Positions 16,190 through 27,010 of a DNA stretch of 64,000 bases are shown here, piece after piece. The notes beneath the pieces were generated by a model. The model was not told the DNA's origin. It did no database searches and saw only the letters and a list, made by a program, of their open reading frames with translations. The DNA comes from Nostoc carneum NIES-2107 (lineage in GTDB: Bacteria; Cyanobacteriota; Cyanobacteriia; Cyanobacteriales; Nostocaceae), in the NCBI GenBank assembly GCA_002368155.1, contig AP018180.1:2823947-2887946 (forward strand). Reading direction: 5' to 3'. A program made the position numbers and the translations under genes. How positions within the stretch are numbered: position 1 is the first letter of the stretch; each line of letters starts with the position of its first letter.

Positions 16190-16282
16190 TTTTCCTATAG
16201 AGAATATACCATTTCTTACTGATTATTGTTCAGAACAATAACGATTGGGGAATCTTAAATACATATAAGCGGAAATTGAAAA
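16190..16282 (+). promoter_or_regulatory. Conserved 93-bp leader before A2
   Basis: Contains the palindrome ATTGTTC-A-GAACAAT (16225-16239), then GATTGGGGAATCTTAAAT and a weak GCGGAAATTG ribosome-binding region. The same spacer, always 93 bp, precedes A3-A6. It could hold an operator, a promoter or an RNA hairpin. Confidence 0.6.
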
Positions 16283-19018
16283 ATGCAAGCGATGTTTACG
16301 AGCTTAAGTCTGGTTAATCGTCTATTTACAAGAAGTTTCATATTGCTACCATTAGGAATTATTTTTTTAGGAAACAACTTTGCTCATGCTCAAGTAACAT
16401 CTGATGCTACTACCAATACAATTGTTAATCAAAGTGAAAATAATTATACCATTCTTAATGGTATAGACAAAGGTAATAATTTATTTCATAGTTTTAGTAA
16501 TTTCTCAGTTCCTACAGGTGGTTCAGCAACTTTTGATTTAACTAATACGCCAAATATTACTAATATATTTAGTCGCGTCACAGGTGGTAATGCTTCTAAT
16601 ATTGATGGGTTGATTCGCACCTTTAATAGCAATAACCCCGTCAGTTTATTTTTGATGAATCCCAATGGTATTGTATTCGGGCCAAATGCCTCACTCAATA
16701 TCGGTGGTTCTTTTGTCGGAACAACCGCAAATAGCATTAAGTTTACCGATGGAGTGGAATTTAGTGCTATTGATACCACTACAAAACCTCTATTAACAAT
16801 GAGCGTACCTGTGGGGCTACAACTAGGAGCCAATGCTGGAGCTATAAAAGCCCAGGGAATACCAGCAAATAATATCTTTCTCCGCCCTTTGCAAATATTT
16901 AAAGCGCAAACAGTTGCATTGGTTGGTAACGATATTGATATTAATTCCGCCAGTCTCAGCAATCCGGACGGAAGAGTTGAATTATGGGCTTTGCGGAATG
17001 CTGAAGTTGGGTTGAGCAATCAAGCTAAATTGCAATTAACTAGTCCTATTTCTGCTGATTGGGGAACAGTTACACTCAGCCAATCTTCTCTTGTGGATAC
17101 CACTGGGTTGAATGGAGGAGCAATTAACATTCGTGGACGAGGTTTAACACTCAAGGATGGTTCCACAATTTCTTCCGGTACGGGGAAATTTGGTCAAGGA
17201 GAGGGTATTACTGTCAAAACCACGGAATTTGTAGATTTGTTGGGACTATCTAGTCCAGAGAATTACGATTTACCTGGATTATCTACTAGCCCATTAGAAA
17301 GTGGGGCAAAGGCAGGAGATCTTACAATAGAGACCGAGCGTTTGCGGATTGCGAATGGAGCTTGGTTGCAGTCCCTCTGCAATGTCTTAGCTCTCGATCC
17401 TTTGACCGCCACTTTTACTTTTAAAACAATTAACGATGCTAGCACTGGAAATATTAATATTCATGCCAAGGATGTGGAAGTGAATGGATACAATCCATTT
17501 GTCAATCCTGACTTTGGTATTGCTTTGTTTCGTCCTAGTGCTATTACCACTTTGATTAATGGTGGTAATAGGAATAATAGCGGCAATATCAACATTGAAG
17601 CTGATCGAGTCCGCTTGCTGAATGGAGGTAGAATAAGCACCGATGTACTCAGTTTAGGGGGAATTACCACCGGAAAGTCTGGCGACATCTCAATTAAATC
17701 TGCTGAGAGTTTGGAAATTTCTGGAGTAACACCTAGTGGACTCAATGGTGCTGTTATTAGTTCGATTCAACCTTTTGCAGATGGTCAAGGTGGTAATATT
17801 TCTATCAATGCTGGGCGTTTGGCTTTGTCCAATGGTGGAACTATCTCTAGTGCTTTATCAGGAAGTGGCAAGGCTGGGAATATCGCAATTCAGGCAAATA
17901 ATGTAGAAGTCAGCGACCCAGTCATTGATAGTATTAGTCTTACAGTTAGTGGTATCAACGTTGCAGTAGCTAAGAATGCGATCGGTCAGGGTGGAAATAT
18001 TCAGTTAACAGCCGACAACTTACGTGTGTTCAACGGTGGACAAATTACTTCTTCCAGCCAGGGTCAGGGAAATGCTGGTAGTGTTAACCTACAAGTGAAA
18101 AATATTGACGTACAAGGAACTTCCCCAAACTTGATTAATGGTAGCTATCTCAACAGTGCGATCGCTGCTTCTTCTGATACTAGCTTTGCTGCGGGGTCTG
18201 TAAATATCACATCAGATACAGTACGTGTCAGGGATAATGCGGAAATTACTGTGAGTAATACAAGCAGTGGCGATGCAGGGAACTTAAATATTACTGGTAA
18301 TAAAATCATCCTCGACAATGGCGCAAATCTGCGTTCTGAGGTAAATGGTGGTGGTCAGGGTAACATCCACCTCAATGCCAATGATGTGCTGATATTACGG
18401 CATGGTAGCAGCATCATCACTAATGCCATTGGGACTTCTACAGGCGGCAACATTAATATCAATGCTGGGTCGATTGTTGCTGTTCCAAAAGAAAACAGTG
18501 ATATTTCGGCTAATGCTGTACTAGGAAGCGGTGGCAATATCCAAATCACCACGCAAGGTATCTTTGGGTTGCAATTTCAAAACCAACTTACGCCTAATAG
18601 TGACATTACTGCCAGTTCGCAATTTGGAATAAATGGCACTGTGCAAGTAAATACTGTTGGTGCTGACCCCAACTCTGGTTTAGTGGAATTGCCTACGAAT
18701 GTTACAGACCCATCGCAGCAAATTGCTACAGGTTGTTCTGATAATACTGGTAGTAGTTTTGTAGCTACAGGAAGGGGTGGTGTACCAGAAAATCCTAATC
18801 AAGAAGTGAGGAGCGATCGCACTTGGTCGGATATTCGTGATATCTCTGCATATCGAAAAATTGGTGAGGGAATTACTCACGCACCTAAATCACCAGCAGT
18901 TTTCATCGCAGCTACATCTTGGCATCGTAACGCCCAAGGCAAAATTGAGCTAGTTGCTCATCAATCTCCTACGAGTGTGCAACCATCATTAACCTGTGCT
19001 GCACTTCCTAATATTTAA
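16283..19018 (+). CDS. TPS exoprotein A2 (long subtype)
   Basis: 911 residues. The signal peptide is MQAMFTSLSLVNRLFTRSF to NFAHAQ. The TPS domain has NLFHSFSNFSVPTG and NPNGIVFGPNASLNIGGSF. The passenger is of the long subtype marked by DGRVELWALRNAEVG and GGAINIRGRGLTLKDGS. It has one extra cysteine (LQSLCNVLAL) besides the conserved tail pair. Nucleotides from about 18008 to 18830 are almost identical to A6 (about 28865-29690), while the extreme tail is like A1 and A3-A5. The first half is closest to A12, 35 kb away. This mosaic pattern suggests exchange between copies. It should be secreted through the TpsB at 11841. Confidence 0.92.
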   Translation: MQAMFTSLSLVNRLFTRSFILLPLGIIFLGNNFAHAQVTSDATTNTIVNQSENNYTILNGIDKGNNLFHSFSNFSVPTGGSATFDLTNTPNITNIFSRVTGGNASNIDGLIRTFNSNNPVSLFLMNPNGIVFGPNASLNIGGSFVGTTANSIKFTDGVEFSAIDTTTKPLLTMSVPVGLQLGANAGAIKAQGIPANNIFLRPLQIFKAQTVALVGNDIDINSASLSNPDGRVELWALRNAEVGLSNQAKLQLTSPISADWGTVTLSQSSLVDTTGLNGGAINIRGRGLTLKDGSTISSGTGKFGQGEGITVKTTEFVDLLGLSSPENYDLPGLSTSPLESGAKAGDLTIETERLRIANGAWLQSLCNVLALDPLTATFTFKTINDASTGNINIHAKDVEVNGYNPFVNPDFGIALFRPSAITTLINGGNRNNSGNINIEADRVRLLNGGRISTDVLSLGGITTGKSGDISIKSAESLEISGVTPSGLNGAVISSIQPFADGQGGNISINAGRLALSNGGTISSALSGSGKAGNIAIQANNVEVSDPVIDSISLTVSGINVAVAKNAIGQGGNIQLTADNLRVFNGGQITSSSQGQGNAGSVNLQVKNIDVQGTSPNLINGSYLNSAIAASSDTSFAAGSVNITSDTVRVRDNAEITVSNTSSGDAGNLNITGNKIILDNGANLRSEVNGGGQGNIHLNANDVLILRHGSSIITNAIGTSTGGNININAGSIVAVPKENSDISANAVLGSGGNIQITTQGIFGLQFQNQLTPNSDITASSQFGINGTVQVNTVGADPNSGLVELPTNVTDPSQQIATGCSDNTGSSFVATGRGGVPENPNQEVRSDRTWSDIRDISAYRKIGEGITHAPKSPAVFIAATSWHRNAQGKIELVAHQSPTSVQPSLTCAALPNI

Positions 19019-19111
19019 TTTTTCTAAAGAGAACATACCATTTTTCAATCATTAGTGTTCAGAACAATACCTATTGGGGAATATTAAATGCATACCAGCG
19101 GAGATTGAAAG
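19019..19111 (+). promoter_or_regulatory. Conserved 93-bp leader before A3
   Basis: Has GTGTTCAGAACAATA, CTATTGGGGAATATTAAAT and a GCGGAGATTGAAAG ribosome-binding region. It differs from the leader before A4 at only one or two positions. Confidence 0.6.
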
Positions 19112-21616
19112 ATGCAAGCGATGTTTACGAGCATAGGTTTAGTTAATCGCCTATTGACAAGAAGTGCCATAGTGCTGCCATTAGGAATTATTTTTTTAGG
19201 AAACAACTTTGCTCATGCTCAAGTAACATCTGATGGTACTACTAATACAATTGTTAATCAAAGTAGCCAGGATTTTACTATTCTTAATGGTATAGAAAAA
19301 GGTAATAATTTATTTCATAGTTTTAGTAATTTCTCGGTTCCTAATGGTGGTTCAGCAACTTTTGATTTAACTAATACGCCAAATATTACTAATATATTTA
19401 GTCGGGTAACTGGTGGCAATGTTTCCGATATTAATGGATTAATTCAAACTCTTAATAGCAATAATGCCGTGAGTTTGTTTTTAATGAATCCTCACGGCAT
19501 TATATTTGGACAAAATGCCAGCTTAAATATTAGCGGTTCATTTGTTGGCACAACTGCTAGTAGTATTAAGTTTGCTGATGGGACGGAATTTAGTGCGGTG
19601 AATACTAGCAATCCGCCGTTGTTGACGATGAATGTGCCTATTGGCTTGCAGATGGGGAGCAATACCGGTACCATTAATCTGCAAGGATCAGGACGCGCGA
19701 CAGTCTTGAGTGGTTTCTCTGTTGTATCTGGCTTAACGGGGAAGAATGGTTTGCAGGTGCTTCCTGGTAAAACTTTGGCGTTGGTTGGAGGCAATGTTGC
19801 TCTAGATGGCGGCGTGGTAGTTGCTCCAGGGGGTAGAATTGAACTGGGCAGTGTGATGGATGGCGCTGTCACCTTGACTTCCAATTCCCAAGGATTTTCT
19901 CTGAGTTATCCGAATGCCACCAGCTTTGGCAATGTGCAGATGACGCAGCGCTCCTTAGCATCTGTGCAGGGGTTAAGTTCAGGATCAGTGCAGTTACAAG
20001 GGAAGCAAGTGAGTCTGCGCGATGGTTCGATCGTGGCTGTGCAAAATTTGGGCACTCAAGAGACTGGGGATATCAAGGTAACGGCGACAGAAGCATTGAA
20101 TATTCTCGGAATGTCGTCGGATTTTAAAAGCTCAAGTGGATTGATAAATGAAACCCTTGGCAAAGGTTCTGGGGGAAATATTGTACTCACAACACCCAAT
20201 CTCATAATCGATCAAGGTGGGTATGTTGTGACTCGGAACTTTACGAATGCTCCAGGTGGTAGCATTACGGTCAATGCTGACGACATTTTGGTAGGTGGGG
20301 TTCTTCCTGGAAGCAAAACTGCTCTGCCTATATCTGCTGTGCTGGTGGCTGCAACTTATGGTTCTGGGCAAGGAGGAAATTTACTTCTCAACACCCAAAA
20401 TTTGACCGTAGTTGGTGGAGGCTATGTTGGGACAAGAGTATTTAACACAGGATCTGGAGGAAATGTCTTTATTAAAGCTGATGCAGTTCGGGTATCAAGT
20501 TTTGGTACAGGGGATGACCCCAGCCTAGTGAGTTTGATCTCATCTAATTCATTAGGTGTTGGTAATGCTGGCAATCTTTATCTCGATACTCGTACCCTAT
20601 CAAATCAGGATGGGGGGGTTGTTTCGGTATCTACCCTGAATCGAGGTAATGCAGGTAGTCTTTATATCAATGCTTCTGAATCCATTGATATAAGCGGTAT
20701 TAAAAATAGCAGTAATCCAAGCTACATTGGTGCCGTTGCCAGAATATATGATGTAATACCAGTTCCTGATTCTCAGGCTAACGCGGGTCAAATCACAATT
20801 AACACACCAACTCTCAACATTCGCAATAGTGGAACTGTTTTTGTCGCTAACCAAGTGTTAGGCAATGCTGGAAAACTGACCATCCAAGCTGATCGATTAA
20901 CTTTGAGTAATCAAGGAAGTATTTCCGCATCTACAAAAGCTGGAGAGGGAGGCAACATCAATTTGCAACTGCGGGATGTATTATTGATGCGTCATGGTAG
21001 CTTGATCAATGCCGAAGCAGGTAGTAATGGCAATGGTGGCAACATTAATATTAACTCTCCCAATGTTATTGGTCTAGAAAATAGTGACATCATTGCAAAT
21101 GCGGTACAAGGAAAAGGTGGCAATATTCAAATCACCACTCAGGGAATAATGGGTTTGGAGTACCGTAACCTTCTCAACCCTAGAGAAATTTTGAGTAATG
21201 ACATTAGCGCTAGTTCCCAATTCAGCGTTAGCGGTACAGTCCAAATTAATAATGTTGGTGTTGACCCTAATTCCGCTTTAGTGGAATTACCAGAGAATGT
21301 AAGCGATGCATCCCAACAAATAGCTAGCGGCTGTTCTAATACTAATAGTAGTAGTTTCGTGGCAATAGGAAGGGGTGGCATACCACAAAATCCGATGCAG
21401 GAAGTGAGGAGCGATCGCACTTGGTCTGATACTCGCGATATCTCTGCATATCGAAAAATTGGTGAGGGAATTACTCACACACCGAAATTACCAACGGCTT
21501 TAATCGCAGCTACATCTTGGCATCGTAACGCCCAAGGCAAAATTGAGCTAGTTGCTCATCAATCTCCTACGAGTGTGCAACCATCATTAACCTGTGCTGC
21601 ACTTCCTAATATTTAA
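19112..21616 (+). CDS. TPS exoprotein A3 (short subtype)
   Basis: 834 residues. The signal peptide is nearly the same as in A2 and A4 (NRLLTRSAIVLPLGIIFLG, NFAHAQ). The TPS domain has FSVPNGGSATFD and the slightly altered NPHGIIFGQNASLNISGSF. The passenger (GGNVALDGGVVVAPGGRIELG) resembles A1 through NILGMSSDFKSSSGLINET and similar repeats. Towards the end it carries an insert LLNPREILSNDISASSQF that is also found in A7. The tail reads CSNTNSSSFVAIGRGG with the second cysteine in PSLTCAALPNI. Upstream and downstream 93-bp spacers tie it to A2 and A4. Confidence 0.92.
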   Translation: MQAMFTSIGLVNRLLTRSAIVLPLGIIFLGNNFAHAQVTSDGTTNTIVNQSSQDFTILNGIEKGNNLFHSFSNFSVPNGGSATFDLTNTPNITNIFSRVTGGNVSDINGLIQTLNSNNAVSLFLMNPHGIIFGQNASLNISGSFVGTTASSIKFADGTEFSAVNTSNPPLLTMNVPIGLQMGSNTGTINLQGSGRATVLSGFSVVSGLTGKNGLQVLPGKTLALVGGNVALDGGVVVAPGGRIELGSVMDGAVTLTSNSQGFSLSYPNATSFGNVQMTQRSLASVQGLSSGSVQLQGKQVSLRDGSIVAVQNLGTQETGDIKVTATEALNILGMSSDFKSSSGLINETLGKGSGGNIVLTTPNLIIDQGGYVVTRNFTNAPGGSITVNADDILVGGVLPGSKTALPISAVLVAATYGSGQGGNLLLNTQNLTVVGGGYVGTRVFNTGSGGNVFIKADAVRVSSFGTGDDPSLVSLISSNSLGVGNAGNLYLDTRTLSNQDGGVVSVSTLNRGNAGSLYINASESIDISGIKNSSNPSYIGAVARIYDVIPVPDSQANAGQITINTPTLNIRNSGTVFVANQVLGNAGKLTIQADRLTLSNQGSISASTKAGEGGNINLQLRDVLLMRHGSLINAEAGSNGNGGNININSPNVIGLENSDIIANAVQGKGGNIQITTQGIMGLEYRNLLNPREILSNDISASSQFSVSGTVQINNVGVDPNSALVELPENVSDASQQIASGCSNTNSSSFVAIGRGGIPQNPMQEVRSDRTWSDTRDISAYRKIGEGITHTPKLPTALIAATSWHRNAQGKIELVAHQSPTSVQPSLTCAALPNI

Positions 21617-21709
21617 TTTTTCTAAAGAGAACATACCATTTTTCAATCATTAGTGTTCAGAACAATACCTATTGGGGAATATTAAATGCATACCAGCGGA
21701 GATTGAAGG
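21617..21709 (+). promoter_or_regulatory. Conserved 93-bp leader before A4
   Basis: Essentially a copy of the leader at 19019-19111, ending GCGGAGATTGAAGG directly before the ATG. Confidence 0.6.
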
Positions 21710-24217
21710 ATGCAAGCGATGTTTACGAGCATAGGTTTAGTTAATCGCCTATTGACAAAAAGCGCCATAGTGCTGCCATTAGGAATTATTTTTTTAGGAA
21801 ATAACTTTGCTCATGCTCAAGTAACATCTGATGGTACTACTAATACAATTGTTAATCAGAGTGGAAATAATTTTACTATCCTTAATGGTATGGAAAAGGG
21901 TAATAATTTATTTCATAGTTTTAGTAACTTTTCAGTTCCTACAGGCGGTTCTGCGAAATTTGATTTAGTAAATACACCAAATATTACGACTATATTTAGT
22001 CGGGTTACGGGTGGAAATGTATCTAACATTGATGGGTTAATTCAAACGCTTAATAGTAATAATCCCGTCAGTTTATTTTTAATCAATCCGGCAGGAATTA
22101 TCTTTGGGAAAGATGCCTCACTCAATATCGGTGGTTCCTTTGTTGGTACAACAGCCAATAGTATTAAGTTTGCTGATGGGGCGGAATTTAGCGCTGTTAA
22201 TCCAAATACAACTCCTTTGCTGACGATGAGTGTACCAGTAGGGTTACAAATGGGCAGCAATCCCGGTGCAATTTCTGTCCAGAACACAGGACATCTGTTG
22301 ACATTTCTCATTCACCCATTAATCTCTTCTCCAAATACTAGTAAGAATCCTGTAGGATTAAGTGTTAAGACTAATAATAATTTGGCATTAGTAGGGGGAG
22401 ATATAACTTTAGATGGTGGCGTATTAAATGCACCTTCTGGACATATTGAACTTGGTAGCGCTATTAATGGCACAGTGAATCTCAACACTTCAACTCCTAA
22501 CTGGAGTTTTGATTATAGTAATCTTCAGCAATTTGGTAATATTCAGCTTTCGCATCAATCCCTAGCTGATGCTAGTGGTACTCCTGCAGGTTCGATTCAC
22601 TTTCAAGGTCGAAATATTACTTTAAATGATGCATCTGCTGCCTTATTAATTAATCAAGGAAGTGGTAATGCTGGCGATATCAGGGTAAATGCCAGTGAAT
22701 CGTTAACATTGCGAGGAATTGGCACGTTTGGATTTCCTCAAACTCTGTTGCGTGCTGATAACTTTGGTGATGGTGGCGGAGGTAATATCGTCGTTTCTGC
22801 CACAAAACTATTGTTGCAGGATGGCGGTTCTCTTCATGGAATAAATTTTGGTGCAGGCTCGGGAAGTAATATCTTTGTAGATATTAAAGATTTGCTTCAG
22901 CTGGAGGGAGTATCGCCAGTCAGCGGATTTGCTAGTTCTATAAACACAATTACTAGAGGTTCTGGAAAAAGTGGTGATATTGGAGTTGTTACCAAAAGAT
23001 TACAGGTTTTAAATGGTGCTGTAATTGGTAATTCTCCTTGGGGAAATGGTATAGGAGGGAATACCACAATTAATGCTAGCGATTCCATTGAAATTAGCGG
23101 CGAAAATCCGCAAAATTTGGCTGATAGCGTCATAGTAGTAGGTACATTCAACCAAGGAAACGCGGGTCAGTTAACTATTAATACACCCAAACTGAAGTTA
23201 CGAGATGGAGGGGGCATAGTTAATTCAACTGTAAATATTGGTAATGCAGGAGATTTAACTATCAATGTTTCAGACACCATTGAAGTTAGAGGCAAAGGTA
23301 GTATATCTGGTCTTCCTAGCCGCATCGGTGCTAGGGCAGAATTGCTTGCACTACCCATTCGGCAACTATTTGGCTTACCAGATGTAATTACAGGTAATAC
23401 AGGCACTCTGACCATCAATACCCAAAATTTGCAAATTACAAATGGCGCAATTGTTGGCGTTGATCATCAAGGTGTTGGTAATGCCGGAAAACTAGAAATT
23501 AATGCAGGTTCAATCCGGCTTGATAATGGTGGTAGCTTGACAGCAGAAACTTTTCAAGGTGCAGGCGGTAATATCTTTATTCAGTCAAATGACTTGATTA
23601 TGCGTCATGGTAGTTCAGTCGTGACAAATGCAGGTGGCATTGGCAATGGTGGCAACATGAGCATTAACTCTGCTGTGATTCTCGGCTTAGAAAATAGCGA
23701 TATCGTTGCTAATGCAATCAAAGGTAATGGTGGTAATATCAACATTACAACTCAAGCCATTTTGGGACTGCAATATCGTCCTCAACTGACTTCAGAAAAC
23801 GATATCACAGCCAGTTCTCAATTTGGCATCAACGGTACAGTTGATATTAACAATTTTGGTGTTGACCCCAATTCAGGCTTAGTTGAACTGCCAGCCAATA
23901 TTACCGATCCATCACAGCAAATTGCTACAGGCTGTTCTGCAAATACTGGTAGTAGCTTTGTCGCCACGGGAAGGGGTGGTATAGCACAAAATCCTAATCA
24001 AGAAGTGAGGAGCGATCGCACTTGGTCTGATACTCGTGATATCTCTGCATATCGAAAAATTGGTGAGGGAATTACTCACGCACCCAAATCACCAACAGTT
24101 TTAATCGCAGCTACATCTTGGCATCGTAACGCCCAAGGCAAAATCGAGCTAGTTGCTCATCAATCTCCTACTCAAGTGCAACCATCATTAACCTGTGCTG
24201 CGCTTCCTAACATTTAA
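21710..24217 (+). CDS. TPS exoprotein A4 (short subtype)
   Basis: 835 residues. The signal peptide is NRLLTKSAIVLPLGIIFLG to NFAHAQ. The TPS domain has NPAGIIFGKDASLNIGGSF. The passenger is of the short subtype (GGDITLDGGVLNAPSGHIELG) and diverges from A1/A3 in its centre (GTPAGSIHFQGRNITLND, ENPQNLADSVIVVGTFNQGN). The last third, with LRQLF-like REL segments (ALPIRQLFGLPDVITGNTG), is shared with A8, A9 and A11, whose genes lie far downstream. The cysteine pair is in ATGCSANTG and LTCAALPNI. No extra enzymatic domain is visible, so an adhesive or structural role is most likely. Confidence 0.92.
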   Translation: MQAMFTSIGLVNRLLTKSAIVLPLGIIFLGNNFAHAQVTSDGTTNTIVNQSGNNFTILNGMEKGNNLFHSFSNFSVPTGGSAKFDLVNTPNITTIFSRVTGGNVSNIDGLIQTLNSNNPVSLFLINPAGIIFGKDASLNIGGSFVGTTANSIKFADGAEFSAVNPNTTPLLTMSVPVGLQMGSNPGAISVQNTGHLLTFLIHPLISSPNTSKNPVGLSVKTNNNLALVGGDITLDGGVLNAPSGHIELGSAINGTVNLNTSTPNWSFDYSNLQQFGNIQLSHQSLADASGTPAGSIHFQGRNITLNDASAALLINQGSGNAGDIRVNASESLTLRGIGTFGFPQTLLRADNFGDGGGGNIVVSATKLLLQDGGSLHGINFGAGSGSNIFVDIKDLLQLEGVSPVSGFASSINTITRGSGKSGDIGVVTKRLQVLNGAVIGNSPWGNGIGGNTTINASDSIEISGENPQNLADSVIVVGTFNQGNAGQLTINTPKLKLRDGGGIVNSTVNIGNAGDLTINVSDTIEVRGKGSISGLPSRIGARAELLALPIRQLFGLPDVITGNTGTLTINTQNLQITNGAIVGVDHQGVGNAGKLEINAGSIRLDNGGSLTAETFQGAGGNIFIQSNDLIMRHGSSVVTNAGGIGNGGNMSINSAVILGLENSDIVANAIKGNGGNINITTQAILGLQYRPQLTSENDITASSQFGINGTVDINNFGVDPNSGLVELPANITDPSQQIATGCSANTGSSFVATGRGGIAQNPNQEVRSDRTWSDTRDISAYRKIGEGITHAPKSPTVLIAATSWHRNAQGKIELVAHQSPTQVQPSLTCAALPNI

Positions 24218-24310
24218 TTTTCGCACACCGAATATACCATTTCTTACTGATTAGTGTTCAGAACAATATCGATTGGGGAATATTAAATGCATACCAGCGG
24301 AGATTGAAGG
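24218..24310 (+). promoter_or_regulatory. Conserved 93-bp leader before A5
   Basis: The first 40 bp resemble the A1-A2 spacer (GAATATACCATTTCTTACTG) and the rest resembles the A3/A4 leaders, so the spacer itself looks recombinant. Confidence 0.6.
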
Positions 24311-27010
24311 ATGCAAGGGATGTTTATGAGCTTAGGTTTGGTTAATCGCCTATTGACAAGAAGTGCCATAGTGCTGCCATTAGGAATTATTTTTTTAGGA
24401 AATAACTTTGCTCATGCTCAAGTAACATCTGATGGTACTACTAATACAATTGTTAATCAGATTGGAAATAATTTTACTATCCTTAATGGTATAGAAAAGG
24501 GTAATAATTTATTTCATAGTTTTAGTAACTTTTCAGTTCCTACAGGCGGTTCAGCGACTTTTGATTTAACGAGTACGCCAAATATTACTAATATATTTAG
24601 TCGGGTAACTGGTGGCCATGTTTCCAATATTGATGGTTTAATTCAAGCCAATGGTAGCGCCAATTTATTTTTACTCAATCCTAATGGAATTATTTTTGGA
24701 CAAAATGCCAGCTTGAATATTGGTGGTTCCTTTGTGGGAACTACAGCAAATAGTATTAAATTTGCCGATGGTACAGAATTTAGTGTGGCAAGTTTAGCGA
24801 CACCGCCGTTATTGACCATGAGCGTGCCTGTGGGCTTGCAAATGGGAATTAATGCAGGAGCGATACAAGTTCAAGGGGCAGGTTTGCAAGTTCAACCCGG
24901 ACAAACATTAGCGTTAGTTGGTAGTCAAATCGACATGACATCGGCAAAACTAACGGCACCAGATGGGCATATCGAACTATGGGCTGTGCAGAATGCAGAG
25001 ATTAAAATTGACAATCAAGCTACATGGCAACTAACGAGTCCTGCTGACACAGCAAACTGGGGTACAATTTCCTTAAAACAATCTTCATTAGTTGATGCAG
25101 GTGGAATTAACGGTGGAGGAATTAACATCCGTGGACGTGGGTTGACGGTGCAGGATGGGTCGGATATTAGTTCCAGTACCTCGGCTGGGCAAGGTAAAGG
25201 CATTACCATTCAAACGACAGAATTTGCCGACTTTTTGGGAGTCTCTGCTCCAGGACAACTTTTTCTTACTGGTGTTAACACATCGGTAGGCAATCAATTT
25301 AGCTTTTTTCTACCATTCAAACCGCCAACAACCGGACAAGCTGGAAATATAACCATCGAAACCAATCGCTTGCGGTTAGCTGATGGCGCTGCGATTCAGT
25401 CCACAACATCTGGCAACAACTCTATCTCAGGAAACATTACCATCCACGCTGCCGATGTGGATATGGTGGGAAACAAAACATCTTTTTCTTTGGGCATTGT
25501 GAATACGATTGGCACGTTGATCACCTTTGGAAATAACAATCAGAGTGGATCGATTGCTATCGATGCCCAACGGATTCGCCTGCTCGATGGCGATCGCATC
25601 AGTAGCAGTTTGTTGGGAGGGAATGGTACAGCAGGAGAAGTCAGGGTTCGGGCTGTAGAGAGCCTTGAGATTCGGGGAGCCAACCCTAACAGCGGCCTAA
25701 CCAGTGCTGTTCTCACTTCGATCGAATCTGGAGCAACAGGGCAGGGTGGTCGAATCACAATTGACGCAGGGAGTCTGGTTTTAGCTAATGGTGGAACTAT
25801 TACTAGTGGACTAATAGGTGCTAGTAACACATTTTTGGGATCGCTTCCGGGGGCGCAGGGTACGGCTGGAAGTATTGATATTCGGGCAAGGGAGGTACAA
25901 GTTAGCGATCCATTAATTGATACCTTGAATAACAGCATCGGTGGGATCACGGCTTCTGTGGGCGATGGTGCCGTAGGTTCAGGTGGAACGATTAGCCTAA
26001 CGGCAGACAGCCTACGGGTATTCAATGGCGGACAGATCACCTCTTCGAGCCAGGGTCAGGGAAATGCGGGGAATATTAACTTACAGGTTAAAAACATTGA
26101 TATCCAGGGTATATCTCAACCTTTAACTAACGGTCAAATTCTGTCCAGTGCGATCGCAGCATCTTCGACAACTAACTTTGATGCCGGAACAGTAAATATT
26201 ACATCAGATACAGTAAAAATACGCAATGGTGCGGAAGTTACTGTGAGCAATACAGGAACCGGGGATGCAGGTAATTTGAATATTACAGCCAATAATATTT
26301 TCCTCGACAATAAAGCCAGTCTGCGATCGGAAGTCAAAGGAGGTGGTCAAGGTAATATTAACCTCCAAGCAAATGATGTTTTGCTGTTACGTCGTGACAG
26401 TAATATTACAACTAATGCCACTGGTACTTCTCCCGGAGGTAACATCGATATTACTGCTGGGACAATTGTGGCACTTCCCGACGAAAACAGTGATATTGTT
26501 GCCAATGCGGTACTTGGAAATGGTGGCAATATTCAGATTGCTACTCAAAGTATCTTAGGGTTAAAATACCGTCCTCAACTCACCTCCCAAAGCGACATTA
26601 CAGCGAGTTCCCAATTTGGAGTTAGCGGTACAGTACAAGTTAATAATATTGGAGTTGACCCCAATTCTGGCTTAATCGAACTACCTGCAAACTTAGTAGA
26701 TTCGTCTCAACAAGTTGCCGCAGGTTGTGCAGATACAAGTGGTAGTAGTTTCATCGCTACGGGAAGAGGGGGAATACCCCAAAATCCTAATCAAGAAGTG
26801 AGGAGCGATCGCACTTGGTCTGATACTCGTGATATCTCTGCATATAGAAACACCGGTCAGAGAATTACTCACGTACCCAAATCACCAGCAGTTCTCATCG
26901 CAGCTACATCTTGGCATCGTAATGCTCAAGGCAAAATCGAGCTAGTTGCTCATCAATCTCCTACTCTGGTGCAACCATCATTAACTTGTGCTGCGCTTCC
27001 TAACATTTAA
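24311..27010 (+). CDS. TPS exoprotein A5 (long subtype)
   Basis: 899 residues starting MQGMFMSLGLVNRLLTRS. In the TPS domain, LIQANGSANLFLLNPNGII replaces the NSNNPVSLFLMNP form of its neighbours, as in A1 and A7. The passenger is of the long subtype (DGHIELWAVQNAEIKIDNQ, GGGINIRGRGLTVQDGSDI) and is closest to A6 in the centre (NSFLGSLPGAQGTAGSIDIRA against FLAGAIGTAGDIDIRA). The tail has the cysteine pair, but the region between reads AYRNTGQRITHVPKSP. Base composition in the centre is somewhat more GC-rich than in the other copies, which could reflect a different recent history. Confidence 0.92.
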   Translation: MQGMFMSLGLVNRLLTRSAIVLPLGIIFLGNNFAHAQVTSDGTTNTIVNQIGNNFTILNGIEKGNNLFHSFSNFSVPTGGSATFDLTSTPNITNIFSRVTGGHVSNIDGLIQANGSANLFLLNPNGIIFGQNASLNIGGSFVGTTANSIKFADGTEFSVASLATPPLLTMSVPVGLQMGINAGAIQVQGAGLQVQPGQTLALVGSQIDMTSAKLTAPDGHIELWAVQNAEIKIDNQATWQLTSPADTANWGTISLKQSSLVDAGGINGGGINIRGRGLTVQDGSDISSSTSAGQGKGITIQTTEFADFLGVSAPGQLFLTGVNTSVGNQFSFFLPFKPPTTGQAGNITIETNRLRLADGAAIQSTTSGNNSISGNITIHAADVDMVGNKTSFSLGIVNTIGTLITFGNNNQSGSIAIDAQRIRLLDGDRISSSLLGGNGTAGEVRVRAVESLEIRGANPNSGLTSAVLTSIESGATGQGGRITIDAGSLVLANGGTITSGLIGASNTFLGSLPGAQGTAGSIDIRAREVQVSDPLIDTLNNSIGGITASVGDGAVGSGGTISLTADSLRVFNGGQITSSSQGQGNAGNINLQVKNIDIQGISQPLTNGQILSSAIAASSTTNFDAGTVNITSDTVKIRNGAEVTVSNTGTGDAGNLNITANNIFLDNKASLRSEVKGGGQGNINLQANDVLLLRRDSNITTNATGTSPGGNIDITAGTIVALPDENSDIVANAVLGNGGNIQIATQSILGLKYRPQLTSQSDITASSQFGVSGTVQVNNIGVDPNSGLIELPANLVDSSQQVAAGCADTSGSSFIATGRGGIPQNPNQEVRSDRTWSDTRDISAYRNTGQRITHVPKSPAVLIAATSWHRNAQGKIELVAHQSPTLVQPSLTCAALPNI